From JAWKSY01 sp041402125 (lineage in GTDB: Bacteria > Planctomycetota > GCA-002687715 > DRQF01): DNA of 64,000 bases. Below, one piece after another: positions 52,709 to 61,681 of the stretch. The notes below the pieces were generated by a model. That model had not been told where the DNA came from. It did no database searches and worked only from the letters and a program-made list of their open reading frames with translations. The stretch is taken from the NCBI GenBank assembly GCA_041402125.1, contig JAWKSY010000015.1, forward strand, positions 49,510-113,509, written 5' to 3'. The number at the start of each line of letters is the position of its first letter. The stretch's first letter is position 1. Both the position numbers and the translations under genes were made by a program.

Positions 52709-53776
52709 ATGAGCGCGCGCTACGTCGCCGTCCAGTGGAACCGCCGCAAGGTCGCCTACGATCTCGTCGTCGTCGCCGCGGTCCTCCTCTACACGCAGGT
52801 CTTCCAGCTCGTCGGACGCCGCGTCTTCCCGGAGGGGGCGGAGGTCAACTCGCAGATCCTCGCGATGCGGGCCTGGGGGAGCTGCGCCTACCTGATGCTG
52901 ACCGCGATCCTCGCGATCGGTCCGCTCGCGCGCCTCGACCGGCGCTTCCTGCCGATCCTCTACAACCGCCGCCACCTCGGCGTGATCTTCTTCCTCGTCG
53001 CGCTCTGGCACGCGCGGCAGGTGCTCGGCTTCTACCACGCCTACGGACCGATCTCGGAGCTGGCGTCCCTCTTCACCTACGACGCCGCCTTCACGCCGTC
53101 GTCGATGCCCTTCCAGCTCTTCGGCGCGGCCGCGCTGGCCTGGTTCGCGGTGATGGCGGCGACGAGCCACGACTTCTGGCAGCGCGTGATGGGCGCGCGC
53201 GCCTGGAAGACGCTGCACATGGGGATCTACGCGGCCTGGGCGCTCGTCGTGGCTCACGTCGCCTTCGGCGCCCTGCAGCGGGATTCGGTTCCCGTCTGGA
53301 CGGGGGGCGTCGCTCTCTCGGTCGTCGTCGTCGCGGGGCTGCACCTCCTGGCCGCCCGGCGGAGCCGCCGTCCCGACCGCACTCCGGCGCCGGAGCGGAC
53401 GGACGGAGACGACGCGTGGCTCGACGCCGCCGCGCTCGAGGACCTCGAGGACGGACGGCCGCTCACCGTCGTGCCGCCCCGCGGCGAGCGCCTCCTCCTC
53501 CTCCGAGAGGGCGATCGCGTCACCGCGCTCGGCGCGGTCTGCGCCCACCAGGGCGGGCCGCTGGACGAGGGCCGCGTGATCGACGGCTGTCTCACCTGCC
53601 CCTGGCACGGCTGGCAGTACCGGGGCGCCGACGGCCACTCGCCGCCGCCCTACGAGGAGCGGATTCCGACGCACCGGGTCGTCGTCCGCGAGGGGCGGGT
53701 CCTCGTCGATCCGCGACCCTGCGCCCTCGACCGGCCGGCCGAACCCTGCCGCACGACCGGAGAGGAGACCCGATGA
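52709..53776 (+). CDS. Haem b ferric-reductase-like membrane domain fused to Rieske [2Fe-2S] domain
   Basis: In this 355-residue fusion, residues 15-220 contain six or so helices with paired His of a ferric-reductase/MsrQ-like haem b core (NRRHLGVIFFLVALWHARQ, ATSHDFW, TLHMGIYAAWALVVAH). Residues 255-335 form a Rieske domain with both cluster boxes, CAHQGGPL and CPWHGWQYRG. It should carry electrons across the membrane between quinol or haem and the Rieske cluster. The linker is acidic. It overlaps the next gene by ATGA. The joined haem b/Rieske order is unusual among characterised reductases. Confidence 0.82.
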   Translation: MSARYVAVQWNRRKVAYDLVVVAAVLLYTQVFQLVGRRVFPEGAEVNSQILAMRAWGSCAYLMLTAILAIGPLARLDRRFLPILYNRRHLGVIFFLVALWHARQVLGFYHAYGPISELASLFTYDAAFTPSSMPFQLFGAAALAWFAVMAATSHDFWQRVMGARAWKTLHMGIYAAWALVVAHVAFGALQRDSVPVWTGGVALSVVVVAGLHLLAARRSRRPDRTPAPERTDGDDAWLDAAALEDLEDGRPLTVVPPRGERLLLLREGDRVTALGAVCAHQGGPLDEGRVIDGCLTCPWHGWQYRGADGHSPPPYEERIPTHRVVVREGRVLVDPRPCALDRPAEPCRTTGEETR

Positions 53777-54516
53777 GCGCGCGCGACGACTTCTTCGTCG
53801 GCTACCTCCCGATGCCGCCGCGCCTCCGGTGGTTCTCGCTCGGGTTCGCCGGATTCGCCGTCCTGCTCGCGGGCATCCTCGCCCTCGCGGTGGCGCTGAC
53901 GCAGGGACATCCCGGCGAGGGACTCCGACCGCACGAGGCCGGTCGATCCTTCCGCGGCGTCCTCCTCGAGCGACCCTATCCGCACCTCCGCTACGTCGAC
54001 GAGAACGGCGCCTTCCGGACCCTCCTCTTCACCTCCTCCGGCAAGAGCGGGATCGAGGTCGCGAACGGCGGGGGGTCGGTGACCGTGACGGGGACGCTCC
54101 TCGAGCGCGACGGCACCCGGCTGATGGCCGGACCGGAGTTCGCGCCGATCGACGGCTCCGACGTGGCCTTCCTGCCGCGCCTGCGCGGGCTCACCGACAT
54201 CGAGCTCGGCCACGCGGTGCTCGAGGGTGAGATCGTCGACTCGAAGTGCTATCTCGGTGCGATGCGCCCCGGCGGGGGCGCCGCCCATCGCGCCTGCGCC
54301 CAGATGTGCATCGCCGGCGGGATCCCGCCGATCCTGGTGCTCCGCGAGGCCGACGGCCGCGAGCGCCACGTCCTCCTGTGCTCGGCCGACGAGATGCCCG
54401 TGAACGATCTGGTCCTTCCCTTCGTCGCCGAGCCCGTCCGCTGCGAGGGCGAGCTCATCCGCCGCGCCGGCCTCCCGATCCTCCGCCTGGCGCCCGACGG
54501 AATCACCCGCCGATGA
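53773..54516 (+). CDS. Membrane-anchored Cys-motif protein of unknown function (redox cluster partner)
   Basis: The 247-residue protein has one N-terminal membrane helix (FSLGFAGFAVLLAGILALAVAL, about 24-45), a beta-rich middle with an OB-like pattern (SVTVTGTLLERDGTRLMAG), and a Cys-containing signature KCYLGAMRPGGGAAHRACA followed by QMCIAGGIPP. I have seen this KCxLG and CxxxGGIPP pattern in proteins next to Rieske or ferric-reductase genes, but do not know a characterised function. It is coupled on both sides by ATGA overlaps, and is clearly part of the complex or its assembly. Confidence 0.6.
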   Translation: MSARDDFFVGYLPMPPRLRWFSLGFAGFAVLLAGILALAVALTQGHPGEGLRPHEAGRSFRGVLLERPYPHLRYVDENGAFRTLLFTSSGKSGIEVANGGGSVTVTGTLLERDGTRLMAGPEFAPIDGSDVAFLPRLRGLTDIELGHAVLEGEIVDSKCYLGAMRPGGGAAHRACAQMCIAGGIPPILVLREADGRERHVLLCSADEMPVNDLVLPFVAEPVRCEGELIRRAGLPILRLAPDGITRR

Positions 54517-55715
54517 CGCCCGACGCCACGCGTGATCGCCCTCGGGGGCGGGAGCTGAGCTCGGCGGCCGCCGGCCTCGACGCCGTCGACGGACTGGTCG
54601 TCCAGGCCCCCGAGACCGCCGCCCGGGCCCGTGCGCCGCGCGTGTGGTTCGTGGACATCCTGCGGCTCATCGCCTCCTTCCAGATGATCAACGGCCACAC
54701 CCTCGACGCGGTGATGGTCACGGCGATCCGCCACGGCGAGTTCTACGAGCGCTACCTGTGGTTCCGCGGTCTCGTCTCCGTGACCTTCCTCGCGGTGGCC
54801 GGGATCGCCTTCCACCTGAGCACGCTCTGCCGTTTCGAGAAGCACAAGGGCGACCCGGCCGCGGTGCGCCGTCGCTTTCGCCGGGCGGGGATCATCATCC
54901 TCGTCGGCTACCTGCTCGCCTTCCCCTGGGGCGCCTTCAACCCCGACGCGAGCCTCCGCGAGGCGGCGTGGTACTACTTCCGCTCGGTGGGCGTCCTGCA
55001 CTGCATCGGCGCCTCGCTCATCGCGCTCGAGCTCGTGACGCTCCTCGCGCGGCGGGCCTCCCAGGTCGTCTGGGCCTCGGCCGTCCTCGCGCTGGGCTGC
55101 TTCGCGGTCGCGCCGTTCATGGACGCCCGGATCGCCGACGACGCCTCGCACTGGGGCCTGAACTGGGTCTCGCACCAGGGCGGTTCGCCATTCCCGCTCT
55201 TCCCCTGGGCGGGCTTCGTCTTCGCGGGCCTCGTCGCGGGCTCCTTCGCGATGCCCCAGGGCGGGCGGACGCCCTTCGCCCGTTCGACGGGGCGCTTCGC
55301 CCTCGTGACGCTGGGCGCCGCGGCGCTCTGGGGCCTGGCGCTCCTCGTCCCCTGGCGGCTCTTCGACGTCGAGGTCCATCACCCGGCCACGGCGCCCGCG
55401 CACTCGCTCGAGAAGCTGGTCGCCGTCCTCTCGCTGGTGGTGCTGCTCGCGATCGCCTGTCGACCCCTGCGGAACCTCCCGGCCTTCTTCCGGGCGCTCT
55501 CCTCGGAGACGCTCGTGATCTACGCCTTCCACCTCGTGGTGCTGTTCTACCCCGGGATCGCGATCGCGCGGCGCTTCGATCACTCGCTCTCGCTGCCCCG
55601 GGCGGCGGGCGTCTCGGCCTTCATGCTCGTCCTGACCTGCGGCTTCACCTGGTTCTGGCACCGGGCGAAGGCGCGCCTCGCGGCCCGAGCCGCGCGGGTC
55701 AGTCCGGGGCGCTGA
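54513..55715 (+). CDS. Multi-helix membrane protein, DUF1624/HGSNAT-like acyltransferase fold
   Basis: The 400-residue protein has a roughly 50-residue cytosolic N-terminus then about ten hydrophobic helices. The first helices carry VDILRLIASFQMINGHTLDAV with a conserved R-x-I-A-x-x-x-M-x-x-x-H, similar to the DUF1624/heparan-alpha-glucosaminide acetyltransferase group. Transfer of acyl groups across the membrane is inferred. It is the last gene of the seven-gene operon. Its stop lies inside the 3' end of the convergent torD-like gene, with a 17-bp overlap. Confidence 0.7.
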   Translation: MTPDATRDRPRGRELSSAAAGLDAVDGLVVQAPETAARARAPRVWFVDILRLIASFQMINGHTLDAVMVTAIRHGEFYERYLWFRGLVSVTFLAVAGIAFHLSTLCRFEKHKGDPAAVRRRFRRAGIIILVGYLLAFPWGAFNPDASLREAAWYYFRSVGVLHCIGASLIALELVTLLARRASQVVWASAVLALGCFAVAPFMDARIADDASHWGLNWVSHQGGSPFPLFPWAGFVFAGLVAGSFAMPQGGRTPFARSTGRFALVTLGAAALWGLALLVPWRLFDVEVHHPATAPAHSLEKLVAVLSLVVLLAIACRPLRNLPAFFRALSSETLVIYAFHLVVLFYPGIAIARRFDHSLSLPRAAGVSAFMLVLTCGFTWFWHRAKARLAARAARVSPGR

Positions 55716-56241
55716 CGGTCTCGACGAACTCCGCCACCACGCCCGACAGACGGCCGTAGAAGCCACCGTGTCCGGACTGCTGCCGCAGGATGGGGGCCGA
55801 CCACGCGAGGTAGGCCCGAGCGAAGTCCGACGCCTGATCGGGGGCGCGGAGCCGGACCTCGGCCCAGAGCTCGAGCTCGGAGCCGAGGTGGTCGACGGGG
55901 GCGCCGCGGGCGGCATCCTCGTCCCGCGCCACGCCGAGCTGCGCGGCCACGTTGCGGACTCCGGCCGCGGGTTCGCCCTCGTAGCCGCCGCCCTCCGCGA
56001 GCGAATGGACGAGCGGCGGCGTGTCCCGCGGCGCGACGAAGCGTTCGAAGTACTCGGCCGCGAGCGCCTCGAGGGCGGCGGTGTCGCCCTCCGGCGGCAA
56101 GGCCAGCCCCAGCGCCTCGAGGGCGGGTTCGACGCCGCCCCGGCGCAGCTCCGCCACGGCGTCCTCGTCCAGCTCGCGCTGGAGGAGGAAGCCGAGGAGC
56201 CGCGCCGCGGCGGCGAGTCGTCGACCTTCGGTGTCGCTCAC
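55699..56241 (-). CDS. TorD-family molybdoenzyme maturation chaperone
   Basis: The 180-residue all-helical cytosolic protein has the TorD/DmsD pattern: a long helical N-terminus, AAEYFERFVAPRDTPPLVHSL (E-Y-x-x-x-F-x-G-P equivalent) and a C-terminal FARAYLAWSAPILRQQSGHGGFYGRLSG. Such chaperones bind the Tat signal of the molybdenum subunit and help insert the cofactor. The GTG at 56241 overlaps the stop of the catalytic subunit (GTGA), confirming the operon order iron-sulfur subunit, catalytic subunit, chaperone. Confidence 0.85.
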   Translation of the reverse strand: MSDTEGRRLAAAARLLGFLLQRELDEDAVAELRRGGVEPALEALGLALPPEGDTAALEALAAEYFERFVAPRDTPPLVHSLAEGGGYEGEPAAGVRNVAAQLGVARDEDAARGAPVDHLGSELELWAEVRLRAPDQASDFARAYLAWSAPILRQQSGHGGFYGRLSGVVAEFVETVSAPD

Positions 56242-59009
56242 GCTTCGAGCTTCCGGACCTTCACGACCGTGTCGTTGAAGGACTGCTGGCCGGAGATGTA
56301 GTCCGGCGCGATCGGGAGGATGACGTTCTGCGCCCAGCCGTTGCCGGTGTTGCGCTTCCACTTCCGGTGGTCGCCGCCGGACTCGTCGGCCCACCACATG
56401 TTCCGCTCCCAGTCCTGGTCGCGCAGCCCGGCGAGGTCCATGCCCGCGGCCTGACCGCCGACCGGGTCGTTCTTCCGCGCCTGGGCGACTCGCGAGTACT
56501 CGTCGTGGCCGAGGCTGTTGGAGATCGCGATCGCGCCGGGGTGGATGCCCCGCGTCACGACGACGGGGATCCGCAGCTTGCGGTCGATCGGGCCCTCGCC
56601 CAGGGCGAGGCTCCCGAGCTTGGCGTTCACGTGTCGCGAGCGGTGTCCGGTCAGCTCGACCCAGTCGCCGCTCCGGAGACCCAGCCGCTTCGCGGTGTCG
56701 GGGTGGATCCAGGCCGGGTTGCTGTGGACGATCTCCGAGCACCACTTGAGGTTCGCGGTCCGACCGTGGTTGTGGACGTTCCACTTGAAGGAGGTCATCA
56801 CCAGCTCGTCCGCCGCGAGGTTCTCGTGCTCGACGATGCTCTCGTAGCGGGGGAGGGGGTCGATCTCGTAGGAGTACGGCGCATGGTTCGCCGGGCGGTT
56901 CTTGCCCTTCGAGTTCGCCCGCGCGACGAGATCCGAGACGTCCTCGTTGCGGCCGACCTTCTGCACGAACTCCGACTTCACCTCGAGCTTGCGACTCGGC
57001 GTCTTGAAGCCGAGCACGGGCTTCCCACGGTGCATGATACCGATGCCCTTGCCGTCCTTCGTGATGATCCCGGTCGTCGCGTCCACCTCGGCGCCCTCCA
57101 TGTCCGCCGCCGACAGCGGCTTCAGGAAGGGAAGGTAGTAGGGCTCGGTCTTCGGGTCCTCGAAGGCGTTGACCTTCTCCATGTAGTCCCAGGCCGAGGT
57201 GAATCGCTGGTCGTCGAAGGGGATGCCCTTCACCGACTCGCGCATGTAGTCCTCGGTGCTCATGTCTTCCGGGTACCAGGTCTCCATCCCGCCGCCGATG
57301 CGCCGCGCGAGCTCGGGGAAGATGTCGCGGACGTCGCGCGACTCGCCGAGGGGGCGGATCATCGGGCGCCGCATGCCGACGTAGGGCTTGAGCTCACGTA
57401 GGCGCCGCGCGTCGACGTCCCAGCGCTCGAAGTAGGTCGTCCACGGGAGGACGATGTCGGCGTAGCTCGCGGTCTCGTTGAAGAAGGGGTTGATGCAGAC
57501 GTGGAAGCCGATCTTGCTCTCGGCGAGCACCTTCCGCGTGACGTCGATCTCCGGCCAGGTCGGCGAAGTCGAGGTTGTAGCTCATGTAGACCTGGATCTT
57601 GGCGCGCTCCTGCGCGGGTACAGTAGACGATCTGTACCTTCATGCCGTTTAAGGTGTTCGCGAGGACGAACTCCGGCGGGTCGGCAGGAGCGAGGCTTCT
57701 TCCGAGCGCCGGGGCCCTTCGGGTGCTTGATGAGCTTCGTGTCGTGACGCCGGTGTACATCCAGCACCAGCCGCCGGGATGGCCGACGCTGCCGACGAGG
57801 ACGTTGAGGAGTCCGATCGCGCGGTCGTTCCGGTAGCCGTTGTGGTGCGCGCTCCGAGCGCGGTTGCGTGCATCGTCGTCGCGTGCGGCGCAGCGACGGC
57901 GACTCCCGCGCGATCCGCGCGATGTCGCCGGCCGGCACCGTGCTGATCGACTCCGCCACTCCGGCGTGTGCTCGGCGAGTCGCTTCGCGAGGTCCTCGAT
58001 CGGGTAGTTCGCCCATTCCAGTAGAAGGTCGCGTCGAAGAGCTTCTCGCGCACGATGACGTTCGCCATCGCGAGCGCGACGGCGCCGTCGGTGCGGCTTC
58101 GGCATGAAAGACTCGTCGGAGTTGCCCGCCGTGTTCGACATCCGGACGTCGAAGGTCACGAACTTCGCGCACCGTTCTCGAAGCGGCCCTTCTGGATGCG
58201 CTGCGCGCCCGCGACGTGTCCCTGTTGGGCCTCAAGGCATCGTTCGACCGAGTTCGGATCGCTTCGAGCGCGAGTAGTCGCCGAGGTCCCAGTCGCTCTC
58301 GAAGAGGTAAGGTGAGGTTCGCGGCGCGGCGCGCCGGCCGAGCAGGAGTCCGCGGTGGTTGAGGTGGGTGTTGGTGCCGAAGGCGCGGAGGAAGCGGCTC
58401 TGCGTCCTTCGAGGCGGTTGCGGCCCTGGTGGAAGGCGACTCCTCCTCCTTGCGCTCTCGCGGACCTTCTTCAGGCGGCTCGATCTCGTCGAGCGCCTCC
58501 GCTTCCAGCTGATCCGCCGCCAGCGGCCCTCGCCGCCGCGCGCGCCGACGCGGCGGATGGAAATTGGAAACAGGCGCTCGGGGTGGTAGAGGTGGTTGAG
58601 TCCGGCCTGACCGCGCGCGCAGAGCCGGCCGCCGGGAGTTCGGGTCGGCCGGGTTGCCCTCGACCTTTGATCACCCGTCCGTCCTTCGTGCGGTGATGCC
58701 GCAGACGGTCGAGCAGAGCTGGCACATGCGTGAATGCCTCGACGCCCTTGTACTTGTCAGGGTCAGAGCGCGTCTTCTTGAAGGGCCAGGGAGCGGGCAG
58801 ACGCCCGGCATCTTCGGTCCCTGGACGTCGTAGGGCGTGCCCGCCCGTCGCTGCCAGGTGGCGAGTTCTCCGCCAGGACGGCTTCACGGGGGCGTCCTCG
58901 TTCGATCCGCCAGTCTCGTCCCAGGCGCAGCCACGGCCTTACCGCGAGGGCGCCGCCGAGGTGAGGAAGCGGCGTCGCGCCGCTCGCGGTCGTTCTTGAC
59001 GTCGCTCAC
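56238..59009 (-). CDS. Molybdopterin oxidoreductase catalytic subunit (DMSO reductase superfamily), multiply frameshifted upstream of 57.5 kb
   Basis: The periplasmic bis-molybdopterin enzyme starts at GTG 59009 (MSDVKND-type N-terminus) with a Tat-like signal RRRFLT. The [4Fe-4S] motif reads CQLCSTVCGI when the frame near 58.7 kb is corrected, followed by KDGRVIKVEGNP. Conserved pieces further on are VTFDVRMSNTAGNSDE, VGSVGHPGGWCWMYTG and NPFFNETASYADIVLPWTTY. From 57530 to the stop the frame is clean (VKSEFVQKVGR, MWWADESGGDHRKW). At least ten indels lie between 57.5 and 59.0 kb. The substrate cannot be called; respiratory sulfur-oxyanion or related reduction is plausible from neighbours. 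Confidence 0.85.
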
Positions 59010-59849
59010 TGCCCGACCTCGTCCTTTTCCCGGTTGAAGACGTCGTAGAAAATCAGGGCCGTAGCTCTTGCCTGCGCCCGGGACCTTGCGCGACCAGGCC
59101 GAACATCGGCCGGTCCTCGTCGGTGACGAAGCGCATGCGGGGCTTCGTCTCGCTTCTCCGGACGGAGGACCTCGAGCTTGCGCCTCGCGCTCGAGGAGCG
59201 CGGCCATGCGCGAGACGCTCGGTCCGGGATCGTTTCCAGGTCACCGAAAGTCGGTGCCGCGCTCGGGCAGGTGCTCACGCAGGCGATGTGCCGACGTCGA
59301 CGCGGTGCGATACCAGTTGTAGCCTTGACGGCCTGGTTGGCGACGAGACCGGTAGCAGATCGCGCCGTAGGGGCGAATACTCCCTTGCAGGTCGCGTGGC
59401 GGAGCAGACGTCGTAGTCCGCCTGCGCTTCGCCAGGCCCTTGTGGAGGGCGCCGCAAGGGCAGGCCGCTTGATGCAAGGGCGCGTCCTCGCCGGTGCTGG
59501 CGAGCCATCGGCACCATGATGCGCGCGACCTGGCCCGAGGGCGGACGTGGTCCTGGTAGATCGTCTGGCGCATGAAGTGGCCGAGCGGGACGTCGTTCTC
59601 GGCCTTGCGGAAACCTCGCAGCCGTGGCAGCCGAAGCAGCGCCGGGTGTCGACGGTCGTATGGCACCGTCGTCGGGAGGGTCGTCGTCGCGCCAGTAGGC
59701 CTCGAGGAGGATGCGGGACTCCTCTGCGGAGCCTCGGTCCAGGGACTTCGCCTCGGCGGCGGCGCCGAGCGCGGCGGCGCCGGTCGTCTGGATGAAGCGG
59801 CGACGATCCGAGGGCGCGTCGCCGCCCGACGCGGGGTGGGGTCGGTCAT
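59006..59849 (-). CDS. Iron-sulfur subunit of the molybdoenzyme (ferredoxin-type, Tat signal), multiply frameshifted
   Basis: The ATG at 59849 leads, in one of the available frames, to SDRRRFIQTTGAAALGAAA, a twin-arginine signal. Correct-frame fragments include ENDVPLGHFMRQTIYQDHV, VARIMVP, a CxxC-type stretch where bases read as MACQHCEDAPC with small edits, and CVSTCPSAA near the end, followed by a tail reading MRFVTDEDRPMFGLVAQ. The family carries four [4Fe-4S] clusters passing electrons between the quinone side and the catalytic subunit. The stop at 59006-59008 overlaps the catalytic subunit's GTG. No membrane subunit is found, so the electron donor is unclear. Confidence 0.75.
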
Positions 59850-60151
59850 CGGATCTCTCTCCAGGCGCCCGGTGACGGGGCGCGATTCGACGGAGCAGCG
59901 GTCGGGATGGGGTGAGGTGGGTGGTTCGTCGGCGACGCCGTCGAAACGGCCGGTCAGCCGTAGCCCGTGCAGGCGCGACGGAGGCGCGAGTGGGAGAGAG
60001 CCCGCGTTCATGGCCGGAGCTTGAGGTTGCCCCCGGCGAGGAGGCGAACACGTCGCACCCGCGCATGATCCAGGCCGCGGTCCGGGCGCGGAGGAGCTCC
60101 CGAGGCGGCGGTATCCTCGCGAGTCGATCCCCCTTCCGCGGAGTCGCCTCG
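59850..60151. other. Divergent intergenic region (302 bp)
   Basis: It separates the leftward molybdoenzyme operon and the rightward FMN glutamate synthase-like gene. No palindrome, RNA gene or confident promoter is seen. Frame errors nearby mean small features could be hidden. Confidence 0.3.
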
Positions 60152-61672
60152 ATGCTGATCGCTCTCTGGATCTTCCTCGGTCTCCTGGTCCTCGTCGCGA
60201 TCTACGACCTGACGCAGAAGCGGCACGCGATCCGCGGAACTTCCCGATCCTCGGGGCACTTCCGCTACCTGTTCGAGATGGTCGGGCCAGGGCTGCGCCA
60301 GTACATCGTCACCAACAACGACGAGGAGCGGCCCTTCAGCCGCGATCAGCGCCGTTGGATCTACGCCTCGGCCAAGAAGCAGAACCGGCTCTTCGGCTTC
60401 GGCGCCGATAACGATCTCGAGCAGTCGGCCAACTACCTGATCATCAAGCACGCCGCCTTCCCGGTGGAGACGCCGCACGAGGCGGGCCCGGCTACGACGC
60501 TGCTGCACCGCATTCCCTGCGCCAAGGTTCTCGGGCGGCCATGGTCGTCGCAAGGCGTTCCGTCACCTCGATCGTCAGCATCTCGAGCATGAGCTTCGGC
60601 TCGCACCAGCGCTCCGCCGTCGAGGCGCTCAACGTGGGCGCGCCGCGGGCCGGATGCATGCAGGCGACCGAGAAGGCGGCATCTCGAGGTACGCAACGGG
60701 GCGATCTCATCGGCAGATCGGCACCGGCTACTTCGGGTGTCGCGAGCTCGACGGCGGCTTCAGTCTCGAGAAGATGCTCGCGAACCTCCGGCTGCCTGAC
60801 AATTGCGCGCGATCGAGATCGAAGCTGAGCCAGGGCGCGAAGCCCGGCGCCGAGCATCCTCCCCAAGGAGAAGATCACGGCGGAGATCCGCGGAGATCCG
60901 CGGGATCCCACCGATCGCTCTGCCTCAGCCCTCGGAGCCACACCGCGTTCGGGACGTCGAGGGTCAGTCGAGTTCATCAGACGATCGCCGAGGGAGACAG
61001 GAGTTGCCCGTCTGGCATCGATCCGCCGTCGGGGAGCTCGACTTCTGGTTCAAGCTCGCGGACACGATGGTGGCGACGGGGCGGGGCCCGGACTTCGTCA
61101 CCATCGACGGCGGCGAGGGCGGCACCGGCGCGGCGCCGCTCTCCTTCGCGGACCACGTCTCGCTGCCCTTCAAGGTCGGGTTCAGCCGCGTCTACCGCAT
61201 CTTCCACGAGCGGGGCATCGCGGATCAGATCGTCTTCATCGGCTCGGGTCGGCTCGGCTTCCCCGAGTCGGCGCTCTTCGCCTTCGCGCTCGGCTGTGAC
61301 ATGATCGCGGTGGCGCGCGAGGCGATGATCTCCATCGGCTGCATCCAGGCGCAGCGCTGCCACACCAACGACTGCCCGACCGGCGTGGCGACCCAGAGCG
61401 CCTGGCTCACGCGGGGACTCGACCCGGTCTCGAAGTCGGTCCGCGCCGCGAGCTATCTCATCACGCTGCGCGCCGCCATCGACAAGCTCTGTCGCGCGAC
61501 GGGCAAGAGCCATCCCGCCCTCGTCACCGCCTTCGATCTCGAGCTGCTCGACGACGGCTTCGGCAGCCGGACCGTGGCCGAGGTCTTCGGCTACGACCCG
61601 GGCATGGGGCGGCCGAGCGGCCTCGAGGAGAGCGGCGTCCGCGAGATCCTCGCCGAGGCGCGCGCGAGCTGA
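60152..61672 (+). CDS. FMN-binding glutamate synthase-like protein (GltB2 domain), frameshifted in the middle
   Basis: It has an N-terminal membrane helix (LIALWIFLGLLVLVAIYDL) and then the FMN/TIM-barrel domain of the glutamate synthase large subunit. Clean parts are RYLFEMVGPGLRQYIVTNNDEERPFSRDQR at the start and, after about 61010, VGELDFWFKLADTMVATGRGPDF, IDGGEGGTGAAPLSF, IGSGRLGFPESALFAFALG and the iron-sulfur cysteines in GCIQAQRCHTNDCPTGVA. Between 60540 and 61010 at least five frame changes are needed (SISSMSFGS and GTGYFGCRELDGGFS are recognisable). It lacks the glutaminase domain, so glutamate synthesis is not assured; it is an FMN oxidoreductase of uncertain reaction. Confidence 0.85.
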
Positions 61673-61681
61673 GAACTCCCC

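Noticed and set aside
57500..61000. Interpretation of the molybdoenzyme region as pseudogenes
   Set aside because: Motifs such as the [4Fe-4S] cysteines and GTGA junctions survive and indels are many but clustered, which fits low-quality sequence better than decay.
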